A stretch of 64,000 nucleotides of DNA from Mesotaenium endlicherianum (GCA_009602735.1 WELA01010871.1:60223-124222); one strand, 5' to 3'. Positions 45,913-58,356 are shown, numbered from the stretch's first letter. Notes: generated by a model not told the origin, from the sequence alone. Numbers and translations are program-made.

Positions 45913-46966
45913 AAGCTGCTGAGTCCGGACCGCATACAGGTCCTTTTCCCCCTGCTTGCTTGCCCATTTGGCATAAGCGTGCTTCCCTTTAGAGAATGAC
46001 TCTCGGGCCCTGCTCCTGTCCCCTTGCATTTCTTGGCTCATGCAGTCTCTTACTCCATCCAATCTTGGGTCCCAAGCCACAATGTGAGGGGGCAATACTA
46101 TATTCCCCTTTAGGTCTGTTAGGAAATCCTCGTCCGTTGCCTTGTCGTTCTGCTGGTCCCTCATGTTGATGGTCATCCACCGCCAATCGATGGGCTTCTG
46201 GAAGAAGGCAGGGTCTGTCCTTTTCAGAGTACAAGGGTACCAGTGCCCTGCAAAGTCCAGCTGACTAATTTCCCTGGCCAAGAATTCCCAGCTCCTTCTC
46301 TCCACCTCATTATACATGGCCTTGAACCTGTTATGGGGTGTAGAGTCCTTAAAGCTGTCCGCATCCATGGGGATCATTCTGATGACCCTATCTTTCCCCC
46401 AGATACCCGGATTCGATACAGCCCCTGTTTTGTTCACCCGGGCCATTGCCTTGGCCTCTCTGACCGTGTATCCTACCATCCTAGCATAATCATGGTAGAC
46501 GAGGAGCCCTCTGCTGACCTTTATATACTTGTCAAAGTTTTCGGATGTCTCCCCTTCCTTCTGTAGGATATCCTTCTGTGACTCGCTGCGACTTCTCTGA
46601 GCATACTTGAAGGCCTCCTCCAGTAGATCGAAGCCCTTGCCCAGCACTGTGTAGCGATAGCTGCTGATTCTCCTCTGCTCTTCTTCAGCCTGCTGCTTCC
46701 GCCTCTCCTCAGCTTGCCGCTCCTCCTCTGCTTTCTTGGCCTCCTCTGCAGCTTTTCTGTCCAGTTCTTCCTGCCTCAGTCTGGCCTGTTCCTCCTCCTC
46801 CTTCTTCTTCTGTGCCCCCCGCTGTTGTTGGAGTCGTTGTGATTCCCGGGCGGAGATGGAGGATGATTCGATGTCGCCACGGAATTGCAAGTATTTTGCA
46901 TGTGCCTCTTCTGCTCTTCTCTTACTTTTGAGTCATCCTGCTCACTCATCAACACAATGCAGTTAG
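45913..46966 (-). pseudogene. Outer element: proximal part of extra ORF
   Basis: Fossil, about 350 codons open. It has the same coiled-coil-like N-region and the TPHNRFKAMYNEVERRSWEF and DWRWMTINMRDQQ blocks as the inner copy. The high conservation of this ORF between two copies of different age argues that it was under selection in the active family. Confidence 0.85.
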
Positions 46967-47219
46967 TGAAGTCATGATATTTTGCCGCTACTGAGTGCCC
47001 TTGATGAAAAGGACGCGATAGGACAAGTTCCTAGTGTGAAATACCTGGTGTGAGTGAATATCAGGGTAAATTGAGTTTAGACAGAAAGTGAGTGTGAGCG
47101 CGGCTGATCTCAAGACAGAACACCACTCCCTCCAACTTAATTTTAAAGGTGGGCTGCCTGTCACAACTGTCACTAACTGTCACATTTCCCTTCAACTTAT
47201 ATGGAAACAGGACCTCCTG

Positions 47220-50200
47220 TCACCTGTCCCTGGCTACGGAAATGATAGTGAGGGAGGTGCCCCAGCCGCCCGAAGGAAGGTGGAACCGTTTCAACGCCCC
47301 TTTAGCATCGGTGAGCTGATCTTTAAATTCCCAAGTGTCCCCAGAGGCATCGTAACCTTTCCATCGGATGAGGTACTTCATGACATATTTAGACGATCGA
47401 CGGACAGAGCGAGCGTCTAAAATCTCCTCGACCTCATATTCCTCAACGTCACCCTCTCTGACAGCGGGGATTGGTCCCGGTTGGACAGGTAACCGACCGG
47501 TGAACAGTTTGTCACCTTTGATGTACGGTTCCAGGAAAGAGACATTAAAAACTGGGTGACCCTTGTAGTCTGCTGACATATTCAGTTTGTAAGCATTCTG
47601 ACCGACACGGCGCACCACCGAGTATGGACCGACCCAGACAGGGCCAAGCTTTTTCTTGACCACACCAGGCAGGTACAGGTGCTGAGAATGCAGTTTGACC
47701 TAATCGCCCTTAGAAAATGTCAGCTCGCGACGGTGCTGATTAGCGTATTTTTGTTGATTTTCTTCGGCTGTGTGCAGGTTATGTTGGACCTCTGACAGGG
47801 TGTCAGCAAACTCCTGACTTAACTGGAGAGAGACCGGATTGTCAATCCCTTCCGGATGAGTCAAAGACTCCCCCAGTACATCTAAAGGAGACTTAGGGGC
47901 TCTACCCAGGCTGAGTTCAAAAGGAGTCTTGCCCGTTGACGCGTGCACCGCATTGTTGACAGCGTACTGAATTTGAGGCAACAGGTTATCCCAATTATCT
48001 TGTTTTTGGTTAATATATGCTCTCAGCACATCCTGCAGAACGCGGTTAGTTCTTTCAGTCTGCCCATCAGTCTGAGGGTGGTAAGTGTGCTGAGCAGCTG
48101 TTTGACACCCATTAACCCCATTAAAGCTCCCTAGAACTTAGAGGTGAATTTTGAGTCTCTGTCTGAGATGATATTAGAAGAGAGCCCATGTTGGCATACT
48201 ACATGGTTGTAGAACTGTCTCGCTGTTTCAAGTGCAATTACTTTGACAGTTGTGGGGATAAAAATGACCATTTTTGTCAATTTATCAACGACTACCAGTG
48301 TTGAATCATGCCCATTGGCAGTTCTTGGTAGTGAGACCACCCAGTCATGGATATAGTTTCCCAGCGTCCAGCTGGGATGGGCAGTGGTTGCAAGAGACCT
48401 CCCGGTGGTGTGTGCCGAGACTCATTTCTCTGACACTGATCACAGGACTTCACATATTTCAAGACCTCCCGGGGTAACCCCTCCCAATGATAATGTTTTG
48501 CCAGTTTGCCAACAGTTTTGGCCTGCCCCAAATGTCCACCCAGGAGACTGTCATGCGCTTGACTCAGTAAGAGAGACCTTATTACTAAGTTATTAGGAAT
48601 GACCAGCTTCAGCCTCCCTGAAGTGGTTTCAGTCACCCAGACCCCTCCTTTAAGCCGGTACCCGAGTGCAGTAGCAGGACACAAAACATCCGTGGGGCTG
48701 GGCTCAAATGTTGGGTCAGAAAGGTAGGCTTTCCTAAGTTGTTCAAGGAAGGACTTTGTCACCTTTAGTGAAGTGATTGCACAAAGAACTTTATCGACAG
48801 CGTGCTGACTAAAGTTCCATTCTTGCAAGTCAGGTCTTCTAGAGAGTGCATCAGCAGGATTCAACTTCCCTGGTTTGTAGTCGATCTGGACTTGGAACTG
48901 CTCCAGCATCTGGCTCCAGCAGTTCTCCCTCCTCGACAGCTTGGACTTTTTCTGAAAGTGAGTCAGAGCTAGATGATCTGTAATCACCTTAAAAGCTTTA
49001 CCATGTAAGTATGCTCTCCACTGTTTGAGCACATGAATGATAGCTAGCAGTTCTTTATCATGCACCGAGTAATTAATCTCCGCTGGATTAAATTTCATAG
49101 ACTCGTACAACACAGGATGCCAATCCTGCCTTACCTTACCATCCTTTGTGGTTTTGTCAGCGGGCTGCAACAAAATAGCACCCATGGCAAAGTCAGAGGC
49201 GTCAGTAACCACCTGCACCGGTTTGCTGGGGTCATACACGGCTAGCACCGGGGCAGAACAAAGAGCATCTTTAAGAGTCTGGAAGGCAGCCTGCTGCTCT
49301 TCCCCCCACACATACCCTATGTTTTTTTTAGTAAGATCAGTCAATTTACTGGCCTTTGTAGAATAATTATCAATAAATCTCCTATAGTAGTTAGCCAACC
49401 CGAGGAAGGATCTAACTTCAGAGACAGACTGTGGTATTGGCCAGTCCCTTATGGTCTGGACTTTCTTAGGATCCACACTGGTGCCTGCTTTACTGACGAC
49501 GTGGCCTAAGGATTCAATACTTTCTTTATAGAAATCACGCTTGCTCACTGTAGCATATAAGTGATTTTTTCTCAAAGTGGCCATGACTGTGTTCAAGTGT
49601 TGAGCGTGCTGAGCTTCATCGTTAGAGAAAATTAAAATATCATCCAAGAAAACTTGCACAAACTTATCCAAATAAGGTCTGAAAATGTCATTCATAGCAC
49701 CCATGAAGGTCGCAGGGGCATTTGTCAGTCCAAATGGCATCACGTTGAACTCATAGTGTCCATAACGTGTGCGGAAGGCAGTCTTGTGTTCATCCCCCTC
49801 AGCAATTCTGATTTGATGATAACCACTCTTGAGATCAATCTTACTGAACACCTTAGCACCAGACAGGGTATCGAGCAAGTTCTCGATTCTAGGTAAAGCA
49901 TACTTGTTCTTTACTGTAATTATGTTCAAAGCTCTATAATCCACACATATCCGCATACTGCCATCCTTTTTCTTAACAAACAGGATGGGTGCGCCATAAG
50001 GTGATTTACTGGGGGAAATATAACCATTTTCCTCAAGCTCTGCGATCTGTGTTTTCAACTCCTCACTCTCCACATAAGACAAGCCATAAGTGCGTTGCCA
50101 GGGTGGCTGACTCCTAGGTAATAAATCAATTCTATGATCTACTTCTCTCTTAGGGGGTAGTCCTGGAGGCATATTAAATACATCCGTATACTGAGCAACA

Positions 50201-50717
50201 ATCTTTGCAGCAGTAGGGTGCTCCGGAGGGCTTACCTTTTTCTCCACCACTTCTTCAGGTTGAGGAGGTACCTCTCTTAGCAACAGACAAAACATTCTGT
50301 CTTCCTTCTGGTTCCAGCTTTTGACGAACTCCATTGCATTCAGCAACTTGCATCCTTCTAAAAGCCTCTTCTTTTTTTTCATTTGCCATCCATACAGGAC
50401 AAGCGGAAGAGCACTGGTGGGTGCCAAATTAGTCTGCACATCATTGGCTCCTCTCACTTTAACTGTACCTCTGCTCCAACACACTTCAGCTTGATGTCTG
50501 TTAAGCCTGGACCTGCCTAGCACGAGATCATAAAAGCCAGTGTTGAGTACCTCCTTTCCTGACTTTCACGTTGTTCTCTTGACTTAGCAAAGAAATGTTG
50601 GACATCAGGTGGAACAAGAGCATCTAGAGTGTGCACTCTCTGGACGTCTATATTGCTGATGGTCTCCTTTATCTGTTTGTCAGGCATGCATAGTGAATCC
50701 AGTTCAGCAGGACCCAT
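47220..50717 (-). pseudogene. Outer element: pol polyprotein
   Basis: Fossil with RT ([11 protein letters not shown]), RNase H, integrase and chromodomain (YLIRWKGYDASGDTWE) recognisable in the same order as in the inner copy. The N-terminal protease part is poorly preserved. Several breaks. Confidence 0.88.
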
Positions 50718-50788
50718 AATACCTGCTACGAGGGCAGCTAGTGACGACTCACTATCTCTAGCATCCTCACAGTCAGTAGACTGGAATA

Positions 50789-52258
50789 CTGACTGTTGCT
50801 GTCTTTTAAAGGCTGGTCTTTTCTCTCGACTTTTGGAAGGTGCTTGTCTGGACACTGCTCTCTGAAGTGACCTGGCTGCTGGCAATGGAAGCAAATCAAT
50901 TTTGCTGAGGCTGGTCTCGGCTTAGTCCTACCACCAACTCTTCCATAGCCGCCTCGAGGGAAACCACCTCTACCTCTAGACTGTATGGCATTATACTCAT
51001 ACTCATATCCATCACCCTGATCATCCTCAGCCTGGTCTCCTTCAATTGCATTGTAGGAACCGTGGGGCTTTTTGACAATCTTAGACATCAAAGCATTACT
51101 CTGGCGCTTGTGATTGAACTGCTGCTGATCCCAGGCGTCAGCATCCTGGATGAAGTCAGCCAGTTTCTCATACTTTTTCTCAGCAAAATGACCCGAGACC
51201 TCGGATTTCAAGCCATACCTGAATTATGCTATCCTTTACCGTTCTGGCAAGTCTGGCAGCTTCATCATGTTCTCCTGGAACTTTTGAGCAAACTCAGCAA
51301 CTGAAGTGGTCTGCTTCAGTGTCAGGGAGATCATCGCATAGATAGCTTTCTCCTACTGGTTGATGACATCAAACTTCTCATGCAACTTCTCGACAAACTC
51401 TACCCACGTAGGGTCACCGAGTTGCCGAGCCTTACGCTCTTCCTTCCAGTAAAGCCACCAGTCTGCGGCACTGCCTTTCAGTAGCGCACCGGTGTGCCTG
51501 ACCTTCTCGTAATCTTGCAGTTCCGGGTAGTTCTCCAGCCACTACTCAACATCCGCGAGAAACTTGATCAGGTAATATTTTTCGTTTCTCTCAAGATCAT
51601 ATTCCTGGGGAGGTTTCGGCTTGGGCTTACTAGGCCCTCGGCCACCACTACTAGTAGTTCGAGACCTAAGTTGGTCTCTGTCCCGCAGTAGAGACATTAT
51701 GATTCTTTTGTCCTCCTGTTGGGACTGATACATGGTCGCCAATTGCGACTGCATTTGAACGAACATTGCTCCCAAGTCTACACTCTTGGGTGGTAGTCTA
51801 GCAAATGCAGCAGCAGCATTGGCATCTACTCGATGAGTAGTGTCTTCAACAGTCCCTCTCGCTCCTGCAGCAGCAATTCCTGCCGCATTCAGCCGGTCAC
51901 GTATTTGACCTAGGGGTACATTGAGTTGTACAGCAGGAGGTGGGTTCAGAACATTGGCCCTGGATGCCATAAGTTCTTCAACCGTGCGCTCGTCAGCGGG
52001 CTGTCCTTCCCTCCTTTCTGTATCTTCAGCAGCCTTTGCTAATTGTTCATCTAATCTAGCTCTCTCCTCCTCAGCTTGCTGTGCTGCGACTGCGGCAATA
52101 GCAGCTGCCTTGTTTGCAGCCTCTCTAGCTGTAGTATCTGCCACTGCTTTAGAATAGGTACGGGTTCCCGCTACATGGCTTTCCGCCTGGTTTACATTCT
52201 CGTTATCCTGGTTCTCTATGTCTCGGGAGTTGCTAGTTTGAGACCTTGTCCTTACCAT
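50789..52258 (-). pseudogene. Outer element: gag
   Basis: Fossil gag, closely similar to the inner copy from MVRTRSQTSNSRD to the zinc knuckle CFHCQQPGHFREQC. A few breaks. Confidence 0.85.
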
Positions 52259-52280
52259 ACAAAGAAGACTATGATAACTG

Positions 52281-52292
52281 CTCCGATACCAC
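52281..52292 (-). promoter_or_regulatory. Primer binding site, outer element
   Basis: TGGTATCGGAGC on the minus strand next to the 5' LTR, identical to the inner element's site. Confidence 0.88.
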
Positions 52293-52293
52293 T

Positions 52294-53016
52294 AAAATGA
52301 ATCGACTTACCAAATAGGCGATTAACAATTAATAAAGATCTTTATATCAGCAAGTAATCTTTATGGATTTTCCGTTAACTGATTAAATAAGGACAACACA
52401 CTAGCAGTGAACAACACTCGTAACTCAAATGCGAGTAAACTAGCATCAATAATGCAATCAGTAAACTCATACATAAGCAAGGTTAGAAGACAGTGCGTAT
52501 CAATGGCTTCTCGCCTTGGATTCAGATCTCTCTCAGTAAGCTGTACAAGAGAGTTGGCCTCGTTTCCGAATGCCCAACTCGAGAGCAATGCCTAGCATAT
52601 GTACATGGAATGAGTTTACTGTTCAACGGTCAGTGCGATGGCATCGCCTACCCGGGAGTTAACCACGTTGGTAGGACCACGGTTAACCAAATCCACCCCC
52701 ATCTCCCATCATCCCGAATCGCCATCCATCATAGGGATGTCATCTGGCCATTCATCTAGCATACCACACTTAGATGCATATCGAGCATATCGAGGCAGTT
52801 CGCTGCTACCGAGTATGGAAGTCAGCTGGCTGTCAAAGAATGTGTCAGCAAGTTGACTGAAGCTGACTACAGCCTGCTGCTTCCGGCTGAGTCATTAAAT
52901 TGATATTAAATATAAAGTCCAGCAGACTGATTGTTAACTAGAGTTCAGCAGGCTGAACTTATTTAACTGTTATATTTAAATGAATATTATATCAACCAAT
53001 ATACTGATTCATTACA
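52294..53016 (-). repeat. 5' LTR of outer chromovirus
   Basis: 723 bp, paired with 35049-35768 by shared variants and by the flanking CTCAA. Confidence 0.93.
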
Positions 53017-54379
53017 CTCAATGTGCCCAAAGGTCACATTGTTGGCTCTTCGCGACTCCAAGGACCTCTGACCAATAGCGTACGAATTTGCAAGCTTGAT
53101 AAAGTACACTTAGCATGTATTAGCATAGTATATGAGCACCATTCGAGCTATAACTTACTGACTGCATCATTTATTCCTGAAGGAAGCTTCCTTGAGTTTC
53201 ACATCTACTTTTGAGGCGTTATCTAGATAGCATTGGTCGAGGTAAGCTCCGCCACTGAGAGCCATGCCTCCTCTTCCTTGCATTATTTTTGATTGGTGTG
53301 TGTTGCGTTTAGCCAATAGGAGAGCTAGTTCGTGGACCTAGGAGAGTCTCCTAGTGTGACTGTGTGCATTGAATCCGCCGCCTTCAACGCCGGTTTTGCA
53401 GGAAGTATATAGCAGTAGATGGCCTTAGAAGGACATCTTTTTAGAAGTCAATAATGCCAGCTGTAAGCCACAAAGTTATTAATATAGCTTTCACTTTTAC
53501 CTCTTGTGTTTTTAGGACCACTTAGTTTCTCTCTTGTGAAGAGCAAGCCCTCCTGGCTTTCCAGTCACTTGAAGAACTTCACAAGTGGTGAGCGAAGTCA
53601 CAGCTTTAAATGAATCTTGCTTATTCAAGATAAGTATATTCCATTTAAATGTATAGAATCAGAGATAGGTGGAAGCATGTAAAATCAGGGAGCAATCTTT
53701 GCCCTTAGAGTGAATTCCGTTTACCCATCTATATCCCTTGGCTCACTTACCGTAGTGTGCCATAGTTGCACACTAACACAAGGCACACAAAAGAGGCAAG
53801 CTTGAGGTCTAGAGCTTCTCCTTTAGAAACTCATGGCCTCTTGCCTACCAGGCATACAAGCATGTATAAGCACATACACAACATCAAGGGACTGAACAGC
53901 AAAGGCACTCTCATTCAGGTGACCATAAAGTAGCTAAAACACATCCCACTGACTTAGGCGCAAAACCATGGAATCTGTCCGCTATGTGACCCCAAAATGT
54001 CAAAGGATACAACTCTGTCAATACTACTTCAAATTAAGCAAACTGAATGGCAACGGACGCATCTCCACAAAAGCTTTCCGAAAAGTCCTAGTTTGCTGGA
54101 GCATAGACGAAGACGCCATGTCAATTTCCGTGAAAGCTGGTCATAATAACGAACCCAAAAGTGCACACATCACTTGCAAGTAGAAAATCCGACTCTAAAG
54201 CCTACTGTCCAGAATGAGGGACCACGAGATCCGAGCCTGCTATGTATCTAGTGACCACCTGGTTGACCACGGCGTAAGGTGCGCCGTTTCGTGAGAAACC
54301 CGTTAAGTTGGGACCCACGGATCTAGGTATAACTACCATATTAATTGGTCGGTGGACTGAAGTCCTAACTGTTTCGTTG
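53017..54379. other. Unannotated AT-rich DNA
   Basis: No coding region or RNA gene recognised. Short open frames have no protein-like motif. Confidence 0.5.
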
Positions 54380-54861
54380 ACTGACGACAGCTCCGCCTAC
54401 CCAGGAGTTAACCATACTGGTAGGACATCGGTTTATCGAATCTCAGTCGACCTCTTGACTTTCAGTATACTACGGTCACATGTGCCAATCTACAAATAAT
54501 TATCTAAATGAATACAACTATCCTCAGTATACTTAGTCCAAGTATACTAACTATTTATTATACGGGCTTACTATGTATCAACCTACTAATATATGTCCTA
54601 TATATAACTGGTGTATAAATCTCAGCCAACTATACTATGATACACAAGTCATCCTGCTGACCTTTTCAACAAAGTGAGCAAACTACACTATGATACAAAA
54701 GTCATCCTGCTGACCTTTTTGACAAAGTAAGTAAACTTGCATTATATCGACATACATTCATTTAGATGAACTTGCACATGTGAGTATATTGACATAATAC
54801 TTATTTAGGGTTGTATTTATATATGCAATTATATAAATAACTAACGGACTGATTCATTACA
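54380..54861 (-). repeat. Diverged LTR-like piece of a related family
   Basis: Fossil. It contains CGCCTACCCAGGAGTTAACC, as in the chromovirus LTRs, followed by a similar GGTAGGACATCGG. It ends CTGATTCATTACA like those LTRs, while the middle is diverged. The start is not defined. A 54-bp tandem duplication (about 54629-54736) lies inside. Confidence 0.55.
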
Positions 54862-54995
54862 CAGCTTAAACCTTGCCATATTACTACTCTTGAAGATCAT
54901 GATGTGCTTCCAGTGATCTTTTGAGCTAGACTTCATAAGTTATTCCTACCAAATTACAGCCTTGATGTGCTTACTCTGGAGAGTACACACTCCCT

Positions 54996-55132
54996 AATTA
55001 AAACATTTGTCAGTTGACCTTCTTTTGGCCTTAAGGCCACATGCATTTCCATTTTTCATTGTAGCAAACCCTGCTTGTCTACCTGTGTCTTGCTTATGCC
55101 GATCAGACGCGCCCGACCCCTTAATGCACGGC
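54996..55132. repeat. Dispersed repeat, copy 2 (137 bp)
   Basis: Counterpart of 34634-34770, same orientation. Confidence 0.85.
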
Positions 55133-55375
55133 ATTGCACAAGACGATGAACATTTTTACGCTTCAGAGTTGGAGATCAGGCGGAGATCATTCCCATGCAG
55201 TTTCTTTGGCATTTAACGTAGAAATACCAAGAAATAGCATCTTCGCCTGCCGTGGAGGGCTCATTTTCTCCACTTTGCTTGGCTTAGCATTGAAAAAATC
55301 CAAACGGAGATGGCCGGGAATCGAAAGCTGGCGCGTTTTTTGGCGTCTCGGTCCAAATCGGTGTGATTGGCCCCG

Positions 55376-55609
55376 TTAGGGGTGGTTAGGTGTCGACGGT
55401 CGTTCACTATAATGCAAATATTTCCTTCGATATCTTTTGGGGTCGAGGCAACCGATGTGGAAGTTGAGGTTGCAGCTGTCGCAGAGCAGCATCTTGGCCT
55501 CTTGGTCAGGGCTGTGGCAGATCTGGCACGCCCAGTCCTTGGGCGGCCGCCCGTCGCGGGGACGAAACTGCACATCAAGGTTAAGAAGATGCACTTTGAC
55601 ATTGGACAT
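55376..55609 (-). pseudogene. PHD-finger coding fragment
   Basis: Minus-strand stretch with RPRDGRPPKDWACQIC, then MLLCDSCNLNFHIGCLDP. This is the Cys4-His-Cys pattern of a PHD zinc finger, although the last Cys pair is not visible. PHD fingers read histone tails. The open frame is only 77 codons and ends soon after the finger. No neighbouring exon is found, so it is probably a fragment of a host gene or of a mobile element that carried a PHD finger. A protein-level match to its tail (YLHYSE) lies at 32131-32190. Confidence 0.6.
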
Positions 55610-56358
55610 GGGCTAGACCGTTTCCATTTTGACCACTTTACCAAATGGAATTTGATTTCGAGCCGAATCGACCCGTTCAAATGGATTTTGTTCCATTTGA
55701 GGCCTCAAATGGATTTTGATGTCCATGGAAAGCAAAATCCTCTGGCGCTCCTCGCCGATCCACAGCAAAAGGGAACTCCGGAATCAATTGTTGTGTTTTC
55801 CGGCCGTCTGCGGCTGACACGTTGTCTTCCGCTCTCGATCCGTAGTCGCGAATTTGGAATGGTTGGCATCATTGTTATGAGATTATGACACAATTTCATG
55901 ATTCACTCCGACATCCAGCATTATCTCTTAGTTTGGTAGTTTGCGTCGTTGAACTAATTCGCGACACTATTTGAGCCTCCACAATGACAACCGTCATGGG
56001 TGGCCTGTCGCTACTAAGGTGGCGGTTAAAAACGTAGTCACTGGAAGTGTTGAATGTCGTTTGTTGTCGTCGAACGTCGTACGCTTTCAACAGTTGGGGG
56101 GAGGCCGTACGCCGTACATGCAAAGAGCAAGTGTTGACCAGTGCCGACTATGAAGATGATCTAAGCTCACGTGAGGCACAGCCTTTGCGGAGATACATGG
56201 TATGACGACAATAGCCGAAGTTCTTGCATGGCACTTGGTGCGAGCATGGCACGTATTCGTCTGATTAAGTAGCGGATCTTCAACCTGGACGTTTGACACC
56301 TGCCCTGAAGCTACTCATGTTATGTTTGTCTTGCACTCCCTTCAGGCCCCCATTCAAG
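55610..56358. other. Unannotated region between PHD and methyltransferase relics
   Basis: Contains a short local repeat of CAAATGGATTTTG / CAAATGGAATTTG-like words (about 55640-55720). No gene recognised. Confidence 0.45.
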
Positions 56359-58356
56359 ATGGCAGCATCCTACATTCGCGTTCCCGCCCGCTTTTTCGGA
56401 GAGGATTGGGCGACCCAAAAGCATGGCGGGCAGGCCGACACTATCTCCTATGAAGGCTTGCGCTTGGAGGTGGAGCTGCATATCTTTGGAGCCATAAACC
56501 ACCGCCATGGCGAGCGAAATGAAGGCGACTGTTATTGGGTGGACGAAGATAGTGTGTCACAATATCACGTACCCACAGTTAAAGCGCGTGCTACATTTGA
56601 TTGCACATATGATTTACACAATTTCGTAGCTGCTTTTGTCTTCAAAAACCCTAGGCTGCACAGGGATGCCAGTTAGAGGTTATTAGGCGCTGTAAACTGC
56701 CCAGCATCCTACATCCCCATTTTATTGCCAGTGGTTTCTATGACTACCCACCATATATTGGCACAATAGTCCACTGCACTAAGCTAAGCTTGGACTTTTG
56801 GTAAAATATCGTCTGCCATACGTGTACTGCCCCACTTTGATGGGCAAATGATTTCACCTGAAGAGAGACGGCAAAGAAGAGTACCCCTGAAAGTGTGCAG
56901 TCTGTTTGCTGGTATAGGTGGATTTGAGTTGCCATTCCACGTCCAGGGGCACAACATATGTGTCTTGTTGAAAGTAATTTCCACTGTCAGGTCCTCCTCA
57001 GGGAGCACTTTCCTGGTGTTCAAGTCCATTCGGATGTAGTGAGCATGGGCAGTCTTCCCCCAGGCATCAACCTTGTCCTGGCGGGCTTTCCCTGCCAGGA
57101 TGTGTCGACGAGAGGTAACACAGGCGGGGAGGTTGCATAGTTGAAGCCAACCAGTCTCATTATACACCTGTGGCGCCTCTTAGAACAGCAGAGAGTGCCT
57201 ATCATCGTTATGGAGAATGTCCTGGGCTGCTCACGAGAAAAACACTGAGTGGGACTCCCTATATATCCCATGTTGCTCACAATCTGCACGTCTTGGGTTA
57301 CAATTGGGCTTACAGAACCGTGCAGTGCCTGTCCTTGGACAGCCCCAAGCTAGGGAGCGGGTCGTCATTCTTGCCAAGCGCTGTGGAGATCCGCGTGACC
57401 TGCTATTGACTCCTCACGCGTTTTGCAATCAGACAGAAATATGCATCTGTGCCCATCACAGCCTAGTGGAGAAGATTGAGTACGAGGGAGTGTGGGTATT
57501 GGGATTGAATGAGGCATCGCCCTACAAGGGATACGGCCTCTATCCGACAGTCACGTGCGTGAACTCCAACCTCCTCGTCGTGGCAGAGGAGGTGGGCCGC
57601 ACCTCTCGCCTCCGGGTGCTAGGCGTGGAGGACGTAGAGACCTTGCAAGGATTCCCAGTTGGCTGGACAAATTGTATGGCCCACGCAAAGCGTCAGCTTT
57701 ACCACTTAGGTAATGCCATTCCGGTAGGCCTTTCGGCATGGATTGAGAGTAGAATATCTCATGCCTACGAAGATAAGTACGATTCTAGCAAGGACCCGCC
57801 GTTGCACGAGGTGGCCACCAGGCCGAAGGCTGCCTGGCAGATGCAGAGTGGTGATTTTAGGATACATCAGGCGATCCACGTGTTGGCATTGGTAGATGCA
57901 CCTCCTGTCGCTTCCATACCCGGTTCTCTCGTGCACGGGTCGATCGAGGAACAAAGGTGCGCTAAGAGCAAACTCGTGCGGTGGTTTGATTGGCCGCGGT
58001 GTGACAAGAAGTGGGCAAGCATTGGAAGCCTGGCACAGCCCCTGAGACACGCGTTGCTGGCGACATGTCGTGCGTCCCTCTGTCAGGTGGCCATCAATGC
58101 GCTATCCACATGCAGTGAGCCCTGCGCTCCGCCACAAGTCGAGGGTGGCCTCACGAACAAACAGTGGGCCTCGCTGAACCTGTTGTCTACTGGAAGGCTA
58201 AAGCCCGTGAGAGGCAGCTGTGGTGCCCTGAGGTGCGCACTACCTTTCAGCCACTTTGTGGAGGAGGAGATTAGAGTAAAGAAGGACTCAAGTCATCTTA
58301 CTTGTGACACGCTGGCAGCAACCTTCAACACGTGGCTTTTTGGAAAAAGTGCATAG
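56359..58356 (+). pseudogene. Bacterial-type DNA (cytosine-5) methyltransferase, decayed
   Basis: Enzyme family that methylates C5 of cytosine using S-adenosylmethionine. Motifs in order: I (VCSLFAGIGGFELPF), the HFPGVQVHSDV strand, IV with catalytic Cys (LVLAGFPCQDVS), VI (RVPIIVMENV), VIII (QPQARERVVILAKR), IX (VEDVETLQGFPVGWT), X (HLGNAIPVGLSAWI). About 200 further residues follow, of unknown nature, to the stop at 58356. Wording and spacing resemble bacterial or phage Dcm-like enzymes rather than plant MET1, CMT or DRM. A preceding open stretch (56359-56676, IRVPARFFGEDWATQKHGG) may be its N-terminal domain, not recognised. The last 380 codons are open. The first half has about four interruptions that no plausible intron explains, so I call it a pseudogene; sequence errors are possible. 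No LTR or transposon ends were seen around it. Confidence 0.8.

Larger units (their letters stand above)
35049..53016 (-). mobile_element. Outer Ty3/gypsy chromovirus (fossil, split by inner copy)
   Basis: Minus-strand LTR retroelement with 5' LTR 52294-53016 and 3' LTR 35049-35768. The same five bases, CTCAA, lie just outside both ends (35044-35048 and 53017-53021), as expected for a target-site duplication. Parts in order: primer site, gag, pol with chromodomain, and an extra ORF, which is split by the inner element at 36520-45912. Without the inner copy it is about 8.6 kb. The two LTRs differ by roughly 3% by eye. It is broken, with about half a dozen or more breaks, and is older than the inner copy. 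Confidence 0.93.

Noticed and set aside
54629-54736. Direct repeats that might suggest a CRISPR-like array
   Set aside because: Only two adjacent 54-bp units, no spacers, in a eukaryotic LTR-like piece: a plain tandem duplication.
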